This document shows, one piece after another, positions 32,427-41,090 of a stretch of 44,178 nt of DNA. The stretch spans positions 1 through 44,178 of the forward strand of contig CALVFE010000008.1 in assembly GCA_944326765.1 (NCBI GenBank). The letters run 5' to 3'. The translations under genes and the position numbers were made by a program. Position 1 is the stretch's first letter. Every line of letters starts with the position of its first letter. This DNA comes from an uncultured Elusimicrobiales bacterium. Lineage in GTDB: Bacteria; Elusimicrobiota; Elusimicrobia; Elusimicrobiales; Elusimicrobiaceae. Under the pieces are notes generated by a model that worked only from the letters and a program-made list of their open reading frames with translations, was not told where the DNA came from and did not search any database.

Positions 32427-33021
32427 GGGAATCCTCTTTTGGGGCTTGCGCTTCCCGCAAAAAATGAACCAACGTATCGCCGTATTTTTCTACGCGGTAA
32501 ATTTCCAATCCTTCCGGTACTTCAAATTCTTCGGTTTTGTGGTTTTGCAACACGACAATACCGTTTTTGGCCAGCAGCCGCGAAGCCGCCACGTTGGCCA
32601 AGGCCGGCTGGGAAAGAGAAAGCATTTTATTGTTGATATCGCGGTAAGGCGGCCCCATAAAAATAATATCATAGCCTTCGTTGTCGCTGTAAGGCATCAA
32701 CCAATCCAGCGGTTTTAACACGTCGCCGCGGAGCACCTTGGCGCGGTCTGCAAAGCCCAAATGCTCCAAATTGCGGTGAATGTTTTTAATGCACGCGGGT
32801 TCTTTATCCACCATTACGGTTTTTTGCGCCCCGCGCGACAAGGCTTCCAATGACACATTCCCCGTACCGGCAAACAAATCCAGCATGATCGCACCCGTGA
32901 TACGCGGGCGCAAAATATCAAACAAGGATTGTTTTATCCTGTCCGAAATAGGTTTTACGGGCAAATTTTTAGAAACGGAAAATATCCTTCTTCCGCGGGC
33001 TGTTCCGGCAATAATACGCAT
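32419..33021 (-). CDS. rsmD: RsmD-like 16S rRNA (guanine-N2) methyltransferase
   Basis: RsmD methylates G966 (E. coli numbering) of 16S rRNA using SAM. The 200 residues match the family: Arg-Ile-Ile-Ala-Gly-Thr-Ala-Arg-Gly-Arg at the N-terminus, Pro-Ile-Ser-Asp-Arg-Ile-Lys-Gln-Ser-Leu-Phe near 24-34, and SAM motif I Asp-Leu-Phe-Ala-Gly-Thr-Gly at 48-54. Motif IV reads Gly-Pro-Pro-Tyr at 123-126 instead of the usual Asp/Asn-Pro-Pro-Tyr/Phe, an odd change in the catalytic loop. AAGGAAGG precedes the ATG, nine bases after the response regulator. coaD, its common neighbour, is absent. Confidence 0.92.
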   Translation of the reverse strand: MRIIAGTARGRRIFSVSKNLPVKPISDRIKQSLFDILRPRITGAIMLDLFAGTGNVSLEALSRGAQKTVMVDKEPACIKNIHRNLEHLGFADRAKVLRGDVLKPLDWLMPYSDNEGYDIIFMGPPYRDINNKMLSLSQPALANVAASRLLAKNGIVVLQNHKTEEFEVPEGLEIYRVEKYGDTLVHFLREAQAPKEDSHV

Positions 33022-33030
33022 ATCCTTCCT

Positions 33031-33678
33031 TTATAATTGGGCGATTCCTTCCTTAATGGCGTAACGCACCAATTCGGCCTGTTTGTGAATGCCGAGTTTT
33101 TTCATAATGTTGTTACGGTGCACATGAATCGTATTTAAAGACAAATTAAACGACTTGGCAATCTGCTTGCTGCTGTATCCTTCGGCAATCAGCTGCAGCA
33201 CTTCTTTTTCTTTGGGGGTCAGTCCGGTGGCGTCGCGCTTGCGGGAAGAAGTTTTCCCCAAAAAGCCCTGTACAATGTATTTGGACACTTTGCTGCACAA
33301 ATAAAACCGACCGGCGGCCACTTCTTCAATAGCGTCCACAATTTCGTCGGCGGTGGAAACTTTAACGATAAAACCTTTCGCCCCGGCTTTCAGCGATTTT
33401 TCCACCGATACCCGGTCATCGTACATACTCAATATAACCACTTTGGCTTCGGGGTTGCGTTTGACAATCCGCTCGGTCGCTTCAATTCCGTTTAAAACAG
33501 GCATGGAAATATCTACCACATATACGTCTGCGCCATGCTTTTGGGCATATTCCACCAAATCTTTCCCATTAGAAATTTCGGCTACGATTTCCATATTTTT
33601 ACCGAGTTTCTCCAACACCGCGCGCACGCCGTTGCGAACGATGGCATGATCATCTGCCAGCACGATTTTTCTTTTCAT
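33031..33678 (-). CDS. NarL/FixJ-type response regulator
   Basis: The 215-residue regulator has a receiver domain with Asp9-Asp10, the phosphorylated Asp56 in Val-Val-Asp-Ile-Ser-Met-Pro and a conserved Lys near 106. A C-terminal LuxR-type helix-turn-helix follows at about 148-212 (Leu-Thr-Pro-Lys-Glu-Lys-Glu-Val, then Ile-Ala-Lys-Ser-Phe-Asn-Leu-Ser). The ATG at 33678 overlaps the kinase stop (ATGA), with GGGGGA upstream, so it is the cognate partner. The target genes are unknown. Confidence 0.95.
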   Translation of the reverse strand: MKRKIVLADDHAIVRNGVRAVLEKLGKNMEIVAEISNGKDLVEYAQKHGADVYVVDISMPVLNGIEATERIVKRNPEAKVVILSMYDDRVSVEKSLKAGAKGFIVKVSTADEIVDAIEEVAAGRFYLCSKVSKYIVQGFLGKTSSRKRDATGLTPKEKEVLQLIAEGYSSKQIAKSFNLSLNTIHVHRNNIMKKLGIHKQAELVRYAIKEGIAQL

Positions 33679-34826
33679 TCTTTTCCCCCATACACGACAC
33701 ACGGACATATCACTTCAATGTGGGTTCCTTTGCCCGGCGCGCTTTTTATAGATATACTTCCGCCTAAAAGCCGCACGCTGTCTTTCATGGCCAAAAGGCC
33801 GACTTTGCGGATTGAACGCTGTTTAATTTGCTTAAAACCGACGCCGTCGTCTTTTACCACCAACCGAATTTGATCTCCTTTACGCGCCAAAAGCACATAG
33901 ATATTCTTGGCGCGGGCGTGTTTAACGATATTATTCAGCGCTTCTTGTACAATTCGGTACAGCAAAATCTTTACACTGTCGGAAATGCCATTTTCACCGG
34001 CGGTGGGTTTATATTCAAACGTATAAGGAATATGCACATAGCCGCTGATATTTTCGAGCAGTTCCCGAATAGAACCGCCTAATGCGCCATCATTCTCCAA
34101 GCTGGGCGGGCGCAGGGAAACAACAATGTTTTTTACCCGGTCAATACTGTCTTTGATTTGGGCGTCTAATTTAGCGATATCCGCCAACGCCTGTTTCCGG
34201 TCGCCTTCTTTTACGCTGGCTTTTACCAGGCTTAAAAGCGCCGTCAAAATCACAACGGCGGAGCCGATCTCGTCATGCAACGCTTTTGAAATTTCTTTCT
34301 TTTCAGCTTCTCGGGCGGCCAACAAAATCTGGGAAAATGTCCGCGGCGGGGTTCCTTCGCGCAGCATGTCCCCGCCTTGATAAGCGCCCCCCCAATGCGT
34401 AATATCCCGCGTAAGAGAAAGCACGCTGGAAACTTTTGACTGCTCGCTTCGCAGCGGAATCAGCGTCGTTTGGTAAAAATAATGCTTATCGGCTTTTTCC
34501 AATCCCCATTCATAATGATGTATATGTCCGCAGAGCGCTTGTTTAAAAGCCTTTTGATGCACCGAACGGGCTTCTTTTAAATCTTCCAAAGTAACCCGGC
34601 CGGATACATTGCTGAAAATAGCCACCTGGCGGGTTTTGGCATCAATTACAGCCACGACGTCATACCCTTCCACACCGTTTTTTTTAATAGCTTTCAGGTC
34701 ATTAGCCTGTATGCCCAGCGCGAGTGCTTGTTCCACACCCGGCACGAGCGAAGTTTTTTTGCATTGAGGACAGGAGAAAACGCGACAACGTTCTTCCTTT
34801 TTTTGGGAAATTCGTTTTTTAATCAT
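33675..34826 (-). CDS. Soluble sensor histidine kinase (HisKA_3 family) with Cys-rich N-terminus
   Basis: The 383 residues contain no membrane segment, so the signal is cytoplasmic. Residues 14-22 hold Cys14 and the pair Cys19-x2-Cys22. A PAS-like region (about 50-145) includes Cys99-Gly-His-Ile-His-His. The dimerisation helix has phospho-acceptor His184 in Ala-Leu-His-Asp-Glu-Ile-Gly. The ATPase domain has an N box (Glu-Ala-Leu-Asn-Asn-Ile) and G1 box (Asp-Asp-Gly-Val-Gly-Phe). The Cys and His residues could bind a metal, heme or Fe-S cluster and sense redox state, which is inference. AGAGG precedes the ATG. The operon continues with its regulator, rsmD and a nuclease. Confidence 0.92.
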   Translation of the reverse strand: MIKKRISQKKEERCRVFSCPQCKKTSLVPGVEQALALGIQANDLKAIKKNGVEGYDVVAVIDAKTRQVAIFSNVSGRVTLEDLKEARSVHQKAFKQALCGHIHHYEWGLEKADKHYFYQTTLIPLRSEQSKVSSVLSLTRDITHWGGAYQGGDMLREGTPPRTFSQILLAAREAEKKEISKALHDEIGSAVVILTALLSLVKASVKEGDRKQALADIAKLDAQIKDSIDRVKNIVVSLRPPSLENDGALGGSIRELLENISGYVHIPYTFEYKPTAGENGISDSVKILLYRIVQEALNNIVKHARAKNIYVLLARKGDQIRLVVKDDGVGFKQIKQRSIRKVGLLAMKDSVRLLGGSISIKSAPGKGTHIEVICPCVVYGGKE

Positions 34827-34928
34827 AAGCAGCCTCTAATACATCCTAATTGTTATTTTACAATAGTTTTACCCTTTTTTACTACCAACACCCGCACGGG
34901 AACGCCGGCAGATAAACACAGGGATTTT

Positions 34929-34937
34929 TGATATAAT
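34929..34937 (+). promoter_or_regulatory. Extended -10 promoter, predicted leaderless start of PBP1A
   Basis: TGA followed by a perfect TATAAT (34932-34937) ends seven bases before the ATG at 34945. No Shine-Dalgarno sequence and no -35 box are seen. It is the cleanest example of this arrangement in the window. Confidence 0.6.
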
Positions 34938-34944
34938 TTAGAAT

Positions 34945-37077
34945 ATGTGGAAAGCTTTTCAAAAATTTATCACCTCCAAACCCATCGTTTTCTCCGCGCT
35001 GGCGGGGCTGTTTATTTTGATTATTTTAGCTGCGGTTTTTATGCGTTACATTTTTTCGGGGCTGCCCCCCGTGTACGAAATGGAAGAATATACCCCCTCT
35101 CTTACCACCAAAGTATTCGACCGCAACAATAAACTCATTCACGAATTTTCTATTGAAAAACGCAGCATGGTGCCGCTGGAAGATATCCCGGTGGACTTAC
35201 AAAACGCCGTAGTGGCGATGGAAGACCGGGAGTTTTTTTCGCACCCGGGTTTTTCCGTAAAAGGAATCCTGCGCGCTTTACTGCACGACATCATGACGGG
35301 ACAAGCCAAACAGGGAGCCTCCACCCTTACCCAACAGCTTTCCCGCGGCGTATTCTTGACGCAGGAAAAGAAAATTATCCGTAAAATCCGTGAGATTATT
35401 CTGGCCATTCAAATTGAACACCAATTCAGCAAGCGGGAAATTCTGCAGCTCTATTTAAACGAAATTTATCTGGGCAGCGGCGCATACGGGGTAAAAGCCG
35501 CCGCCAAAAAATACTTCGATAAAGAACTTGAGGAACTTACCACCGGCGAAGCCGCATTGCTTGTGGGCCTCATTCCGGCGCCGGGTCGCTATAATCCGTT
35601 TGCCAATCCGGAACTCGCGCGCCAGCGGCGTGATTTGGTCTTGGACGTAATGTACCAGCAGAACTATATCACAAAAGACGAATTGGACGCCGCCAAACAA
35701 GAGCTGCTGCCCGAAAAACCGCCGGTGCCGGAAGAAGCGCCCGGCCAGTATTTTATTGAACATATCCGCCGCATTTTGGAACCTAAATACGGAATGGACG
35801 TACTCTGGAAAGCGGGGTTAAACATCTACACCACCATCGACATTGACCAACAGGCCGCCGCCGAAAAAATCATGAACGAGTATCTTCAGCAATACGACGA
35901 GCAAGTGGCCAAAGGACTGGGGATTGAAATAGATCCGCACGATACCGAAGCCGATACGGAAGAAACTGCCCCCGAAGAAAACGAACCTGCAGATCCGGAG
36001 GCTGAATATCCCCGCTTGCAAGGCGCTTTTATGGTGCGCGACGTAAAAACCGGCGCGGTGCGCGTACTGGTGGGCGGACGCGGATTCGACGAGAGCAAAT
36101 TCAACCGCGCTACCCAAGCCAAACGCCAGCCGGGATCTTCTTTTAAACCGTATGTATGGATGGCCGCCCTGCAAAAAGGATATACTCCGGCTACGTTAGT
36201 AAAAGATCTGCCCACCATGTTCTACTACGACGGCCGCAATTGGCACACCTTCAACGAAAACGCCGACCTCTATTCGCTGGATTTAGCCAAACAGCCGTTC
36301 ATCGCCAGCAAAGATTTCAATGTTTGGGTTCCGCAAAACTACGGCGGAAGAAATGAAGGCTGGATTACCCTGCGCAAAGCATTAGAGAAATCCAAAAATT
36401 TAGTAGCCGTCAATCTGATTGACGCGATAGGCGTTCCCTCCGTAGTGCGGGTGGCGCGCAAGGCGGGCATTACAGCCGCGCTGCCGCGCGTACCGGCTTT
36501 GGCGCTGGGGGTAAGCGTAGTGGCTATGGACGAACATTTGGCCGCCTTAACCACCTTTGCCAACGGCGGCATTCATACCGATAATTACTACATTGAACGG
36601 GTGGAAGACGCCAACGGCCGCGTACTCGAACAACATATTCCGATAGAAGAAGCGGCATTCTCGCCGCAGGATTCTTATTTATTGATTAATATGATGAAGG
36701 GCGTTGTCCAGCGCGGAAGCGGCGCCTATGTATCGCGCCTGGGGCGCAACATCGCCGGCAAGACCGGTACCACCCAAAGCCACCGCGATATGTGGTTTGT
36801 GGGAATGACTCCCCGCACGGCCGCCGCCGCCTGGATGGGATACGACGACGACACCTCCCACGAAAAAGGCGCCCGTTTTACCGGCAGCACCACCGCCCGT
36901 TGGTGGACGGCTATCATGGAACAAGTGCTTAAAGACGAACCCAATGAAGATTTCGCCGTTCCGGAAGGAATTTCGTTTGCCTATATCAATCCCGCTACAG
37001 GAAAACTGGCTATGCCTACGGAACGCAACAAATTTCTGGAAGCGTTTATCGCAGGAACGGAACCGCAAAGTTTTTAA
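34945..37077 (+). CDS. mrcA: Class A penicillin-binding protein (PBP1A-like)
   Basis: This bifunctional inner-membrane enzyme polymerises glycan strands and cross-links stem peptides. The 710 residues begin with a cytoplasmic end and one membrane helix at about 17-38. The GT51 domain has the catalytic Glu in Met-Glu-Asp-Arg-Glu-Phe-Phe near 93 and Gly-Ala-Ser-Thr-Leu-Thr-Gln-Gln-Leu near 128. The transpeptidase has Ser-Ser-Phe-Lys near 397 (SxxK), Ser-Lys-Asn near 484 and Lys-Thr-Gly-Thr-Thr near 606. Between the domains, residues of about 330-352 form an acidic Glu/Asp/Thr/Pro stretch that looks like a linker insert. Confidence 0.95.
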   Translation: MWKAFQKFITSKPIVFSALAGLFILIILAAVFMRYIFSGLPPVYEMEEYTPSLTTKVFDRNNKLIHEFSIEKRSMVPLEDIPVDLQNAVVAMEDREFFSHPGFSVKGILRALLHDIMTGQAKQGASTLTQQLSRGVFLTQEKKIIRKIREIILAIQIEHQFSKREILQLYLNEIYLGSGAYGVKAAAKKYFDKELEELTTGEAALLVGLIPAPGRYNPFANPELARQRRDLVLDVMYQQNYITKDELDAAKQELLPEKPPVPEEAPGQYFIEHIRRILEPKYGMDVLWKAGLNIYTTIDIDQQAAAEKIMNEYLQQYDEQVAKGLGIEIDPHDTEADTEETAPEENEPADPEAEYPRLQGAFMVRDVKTGAVRVLVGGRGFDESKFNRATQAKRQPGSSFKPYVWMAALQKGYTPATLVKDLPTMFYYDGRNWHTFNENADLYSLDLAKQPFIASKDFNVWVPQNYGGRNEGWITLRKALEKSKNLVAVNLIDAIGVPSVVRVARKAGITAALPRVPALALGVSVVAMDEHLAALTTFANGGIHTDNYYIERVEDANGRVLEQHIPIEEAAFSPQDSYLLINMMKGVVQRGSGAYVSRLGRNIAGKTGTTQSHRDMWFVGMTPRTAAAAWMGYDDDTSHEKGARFTGSTTARWWTAIMEQVLKDEPNEDFAVPEGISFAYINPATGKLAMPTERNKFLEAFIAGTEPQSF

Positions 37078-37113
37078 CGGTTGCCGCCTGCTGCGTTTGA
37101 AACGCTTTGGCGT

Positions 37114-40100
37114 ATGACAAACAAAAAACAGGAGTGCCCCATTTATTACTACGGGCTGCCTAACGGCGCCGCGAAGGCGTATTTTGTTTGCCAAAAATAC
37201 CTCAACCAAGGGGAAAATGCCCTTTTTGTAACCGCATCCGAAACCGACGATTTTGACAACGCCGCCCGGGAATTTGCCCCGCGCGGAGCGCAGACGTTTC
37301 ATCTTCCCGAAACCAATCCCGGCCGCATGGATACCCTGTACGAATTGCTTTTTTCCGCACAATCTCCGCGCCTATTAAGCCTTTCGTATGAAGATCTTTC
37401 TCTGCCATTGCCTGACCCGGAAGAATTTAAAAAACGGGTTTTCACAATCCGCCGAGGAGACACCCTGCATCGGCAGGACCTGCTCGACCGCCTCGAAGCC
37501 AACGGTTATACCCGCGAAGATTATACCGAAATTCCCGGTCAATACGCCGCGCGCGGCAGCGTGGTGGATATTTTCTGCCTCAACCGGCCTGAACCGCTGC
37601 GCTTGTATTTTACGGGCAACCGCGTCAGCGTGATAAGCGCCTTCGATTTAGACACCCAAAACACCAAGGAGCACCTCGACGAGGCAGTTATTATTCCGCT
37701 CGCCTTTGCCCATACCCCCGCCAAACTGTCCGATTACACGCCTCATTACGCTTTCATATTTGACGAACCCGCCCGCGATTTTCCCCTGTCGGATTATCCC
37801 GGCTGTGCCGTTACCTCCCTGCTGCCGGTTTCGAACGGCGTGGACTGCGGCCTCAAATCCCATATTGCCTTTCATGCTGATTTTAATTTATTGGACCGCG
37901 AAGTATCTTCGCTGCAGCAACGGGGGCTAACAGTTACCCTATGCTGTTTGAACCGCGGTGAATTGGACCGCATAAGTGAACTGGCCGCGGATTATCCGCA
38001 CTTGCAAAAAATTTATTTTAAAATATCCCCGCTGACGCAAGGTTTCTACAGTCCCGAAGACCGCTTTGCCCTCATCACTACCAATGAAGTTTTAAACCGC
38101 CGTTACAACGCGGCAAATGTGCTCAAACGGTTTGATGTAGAAGGCGCTAAACGAGTGCGTTTTAAAGAACTAATGCCGGGAGATTACGTCGTCCACCAAG
38201 AACACGGCATCGGCCGCTATTTGGGGCTGGAACTAATGGACCAAGATGAAGATCCAACCGATTATCTCATTATAGAGTACCGCCAAGGAAGCCGCGTATA
38301 TGTACCCATATACGATTTTAAAAAAGTACAAAAATACATCAGCGCCGGCGGCAAACGTCCCGCCCTGGCCGCGCTTGGCGGCAGCGCCTGGAAAGAGGCT
38401 AAAAAACGCGTGAAAGAAGACGCTCAAAAAGCAGCCAAAGAAATCCTGAAAATGGAAGCCCTCCGGCAAGCGACGCCTGCCCCGCAAATGCCGGGCGATC
38501 CGCGCATTGAACAAGAATTTGCAGATTCTTTTCCGTATGTCTTAACCCCCGGGCAGGAACAAGCCATTCAAGATACTCTGCACGATTTAGACCTGCCCAA
38601 ACCCATGGATCGCGTTTTGGTAGGCGACGTGGGTTTTGGCAAAACCGAAGTGGCCATGCGGGCGGCGCTCAAAGCCGCTCTTTCCGGCAAACAGGTAATG
38701 GTGTTGGTGCCTACCACTATTTTGGCAGACCAGCATTATAAAACTTTTTCCAAACGTATGGCGGGGTTTCCGGTCAATATACGAATGCTGTGCCGGTTTC
38801 AAACCCCTAAAGAACAAAAGAAAGTAATCGCTGAACTCAAAAACGGCGTGTGCGATATCATTATTGGCACCCATCGGCTGATGAGCAAAGATATTGAATT
38901 TCACGATCTGGGACTTGTAATTATTGACGAAGAACACCGTTTCGGGGTAAAGCAAAAAGAAAAAATTCGCGCCAAAGTAGCGGGGGTGCATTCCCTTCTG
39001 TTAAGCGCCACGCCCATTCCGCGCACCCTCAACCAATCGCTTTCGTCCTTGCGGGACATTTCGTTAATCGATACGCCGCCGCGCGGCAGAACGCCCATCA
39101 AAACGGTCGTTACGGCTTGGAATAACGAACTGGCGGCCGCCGCCATTACCCAAGAATTGGCCAGAGGCGGACAGATTTATTACGTCTATAACAGTGTGCA
39201 AAGTATGCAGTCGCGTTATCTCTTTTTAAAACAGCTGGTTCCGCAAGCGCGCATCTGTATGGCTCACGGTCAAATGAAAGAGAAAGAGCTGGAACAAACG
39301 CTATGGGATTTTAATAACGGAAAATACGATATTCTGCTGGCTTCTACGATTATCGAATCGGGAATCGACATTACCAACGCAAACACCCTTATTGTAGAAA
39401 ACGCCCACAACTTTGGGTTGGCCCAGCTTTATCAGCTGCGCGGACGTATTGGCCGCGGCAGCACCCGTGCGTACTGCTACCTATTTCACCCGGACTGGTT
39501 GTTCAAAAAGAAAGAAGAAGCCCAAGACAATTTTACTGACTTATCCGCCGTCTATTGGAAACCCAAGCCGGAAAAAGACCCCACCGAAGAAGCCCGCCAG
39601 CGCCTGGCCGCTTTGATGGAATTTGGAGAATTGGGCAGCGGCTTTCGGCTAGCCTTGCGGGATATGGAAATACGGGGAGCGGGAGATCTGCTGGGGGTAA
39701 AGCAGCACGGCTATGTCAATGAAGTTGGCCTAAGCCTGTACTGCGACTTAGTGGCGGCGGAAGTCAAGAAACTAAAAGGAGAACGCCCCGAACGCGCCCT
39801 GCAAACCAAAATCAATCTGCCGGTAACGGCTTATATCCCGCCCGATTACCTGCCCGACGCCGCCGAACGATTAAAGTTTTACAAAGAACTCATGAACGCC
39901 GATATGCCCAAAACGCAGCTTATTTTGAACAAACTGCAGGATTTGAGCGGTCCGATTCCTCCGGAAGTTAAAAAATTAACCGAGCTTTTTCAGCTTTCTT
40001 CCCGGGCGGGGAAAATGGAAATCTATTATCTGGATTGGCAAGACGGCCAGTTGGAACTGTTATTTACCCGCAATTTCTGCATGCCGCCGACACTGCCGGG

Positions 40101-40257
40101 AGAACTTTTTAACCGATTTGGAATGTCCCATGTAAAGTTTATTAAATCCAAAAACGGCGACGGCCTGCGGTTAACCGCACCGGCCGGCAAAGAACCTGTT
40201 GCCTTTGCCCAAGAAACCATTTCTTTTTTTGAAACTATTTTAAAACCGCAAAAATGA
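37114..40257 (+). CDS. mfd: Transcription-repair coupling factor Mfd
   Basis: Mfd removes RNA polymerase stalled at lesions and recruits UvrA. The 1047 residues show the UvrB-like N-terminal part, the polymerase-interaction domain (Asp-Tyr-Val-Val-His-Gln-Glu-His-Gly-Ile-Gly near 355) and a RecG-like helicase. That helicase has Walker A Gly-Asp-Val-Gly-Phe-Gly-Lys-Thr near 505, Asp-Glu-Glu-His near 605, and Gln-Leu-Arg-Gly-Arg-Ile-Gly-Arg. The N-terminus is about 30-40 residues shorter than in Bacillus. A charged stretch of about 25 residues is inserted after Tyr-Leu-Phe-His-Pro, near 793. A TTG at 37081 is an alternative start. It starts 36 bases after PBP1A, with only a weak ribosome binding site. 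Confidence 0.94.
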   Translation: MTNKKQECPIYYYGLPNGAAKAYFVCQKYLNQGENALFVTASETDDFDNAAREFAPRGAQTFHLPETNPGRMDTLYELLFSAQSPRLLSLSYEDLSLPLPDPEEFKKRVFTIRRGDTLHRQDLLDRLEANGYTREDYTEIPGQYAARGSVVDIFCLNRPEPLRLYFTGNRVSVISAFDLDTQNTKEHLDEAVIIPLAFAHTPAKLSDYTPHYAFIFDEPARDFPLSDYPGCAVTSLLPVSNGVDCGLKSHIAFHADFNLLDREVSSLQQRGLTVTLCCLNRGELDRISELAADYPHLQKIYFKISPLTQGFYSPEDRFALITTNEVLNRRYNAANVLKRFDVEGAKRVRFKELMPGDYVVHQEHGIGRYLGLELMDQDEDPTDYLIIEYRQGSRVYVPIYDFKKVQKYISAGGKRPALAALGGSAWKEAKKRVKEDAQKAAKEILKMEALRQATPAPQMPGDPRIEQEFADSFPYVLTPGQEQAIQDTLHDLDLPKPMDRVLVGDVGFGKTEVAMRAALKAALSGKQVMVLVPTTILADQHYKTFSKRMAGFPVNIRMLCRFQTPKEQKKVIAELKNGVCDIIIGTHRLMSKDIEFHDLGLVIIDEEHRFGVKQKEKIRAKVAGVHSLLLSATPIPRTLNQSLSSLRDISLIDTPPRGRTPIKTVVTAWNNELAAAAITQELARGGQIYYVYNSVQSMQSRYLFLKQLVPQARICMAHGQMKEKELEQTLWDFNNGKYDILLASTIIESGIDITNANTLIVENAHNFGLAQLYQLRGRIGRGSTRAYCYLFHPDWLFKKKEEAQDNFTDLSAVYWKPKPEKDPTEEARQRLAALMEFGELGSGFRLALRDMEIRGAGDLLGVKQHGYVNEVGLSLYCDLVAAEVKKLKGERPERALQTKINLPVTAYIPPDYLPDAAERLKFYKELMNADMPKTQLILNKLQDLSGPIPPEVKKLTELFQLSSRAGKMEIYYLDWQDGQLELLFTRNFCMPPTLPGELFNRFGMSHVKFIKSKNGDGLRLTAPAGKEPVAFAQETISFFETILKPQK

Positions 40258-40263
40258 TATAGT
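40255..40263 (+). promoter_or_regulatory. Extended -10 element, predicted leaderless start of the PpiC lipoprotein gene
   Basis: TGA followed by TATAGT (40258-40263) ends eight bases before the ATG at 40272. The TGA is also the mfd stop codon. No Shine-Dalgarno sequence is present, and a start at 40266 would be too near the -10 element. Confidence 0.45.
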
Positions 40264-40271
40264 ATATGAAT

Positions 40272-41090
40272 ATGAAACGAAGTTTTCTTTTAGCCGTCTT
40301 ATTATTAGCGGCATGGGGTTGCCGGGAAAGTTCCGAAACCACTGCCGACGAAACTGCTGCCCGCGTGGGAAAAGAAACAATTACCGAATCCGACGTTATG
40401 GCGCGCATGGCGCTTCTGTCGCCGGAAGACCGCGAATTTGCCAAAACACCTGTCGGCCGGCAGAATTTACTGCAAATCATCACGCGCGAAAAATTAATTG
40501 CCGCCGCCGCCAAAGACGAACAACTCAACCAATCCGATGTTTATCTTTCCATGATGGAAGACAAGCGTGCCCAGCTGGCCGAAATTTATCAGCAATTTGG
40601 CGAACAAACTCTGGAACAGCTTTGGTATGATGAATTAAAAGAAAAAGGTGAAACGGCGGTAACGGAAGAAGAAATAGAAGCTTACTATACAAAATATCCG
40701 TATGAGATGACGATCCGGCAAATCATTATAGACAACGCCCAAACCGCCGACCAAGTGCTTCGGGCGCTGAAAGCCTCTCCCCGGCGGTGGGATGAGTTGG
40801 AACGTCAATACAGTGTGGCGCCGCAGTCGCTCCGGAAACTTTCTTTTATGCCGGGTGAATATCTGTCTGATATCGAAGTCATTGCCGCCAATTCCCCCAC
40901 CGGCAGTGTGCAAGGTTTTTTCAAAACTTCCCAGGGATTTCATATAATAATGAAAACAAGTGAAAAACGGCTTTCGCGCAAAGATGCCGAGCCGCGAATC
41001 CAAAAAGTACTGGAAAATAAAAAGTTGGATCATGTTTTAGACTCTTTAAAAAACAAATACGAGGTTGTGATATATGAAAAAAGCGAATAA
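40272..41090 (+). CDS. PpiC/SurA-like peptidyl-prolyl isomerase lipoprotein
   Basis: The 272 residues start with Met-Lys-Arg, a hydrophobic core and Leu-Ala-Ala-Trp-Gly-Cys near 12-17, a lipobox. A SurA-type N-terminal region follows (Ala-Ala-Arg-Val-Gly-Lys-Glu-Thr-Ile-Thr-Glu-Ser-Asp). A parvulin-like domain at about 145-240 has Ile-Arg-Gln-Ile-Ile-Ile and Gly-Phe-His-Ile-Ile near its ends. It likely assists folding of periplasmic or outer-membrane proteins as a lipid-anchored chaperone. It overlaps the next SurA-like gene by 17 bases. An ATG two codons upstream (40266) is in frame. Confidence 0.85.
   Translation: MKRSFLLAVLLLAAWGCRESSETTADETAARVGKETITESDVMARMALLSPEDREFAKTPVGRQNLLQIITREKLIAAAAKDEQLNQSDVYLSMMEDKRAQLAEIYQQFGEQTLEQLWYDELKEKGETAVTEEEIEAYYTKYPYEMTIRQIIIDNAQTADQVLRALKASPRRWDELERQYSVAPQSLRKLSFMPGEYLSDIEVIAANSPTGSVQGFFKTSQGFHIIMKTSEKRLSRKDAEPRIQKVLENKKLDHVLDSLKNKYEVVIYEKSE

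Noticed and set aside
31722..32636. Open frame of 304 codons on the plus strand opposite the nuclease and rsmD genes
   Set aside because: It is fully antisense to two genes with recognised motifs; its product is rich in Phe, Arg and Ile without domain signs, and no ribosome binding site or promoter serves it.
36679..37362. Open frame of 227 codons opposite the PBP1A/mfd junction
   Set aside because: It spans the boundary of two well-supported genes on the other strand and has no recognisable domain.
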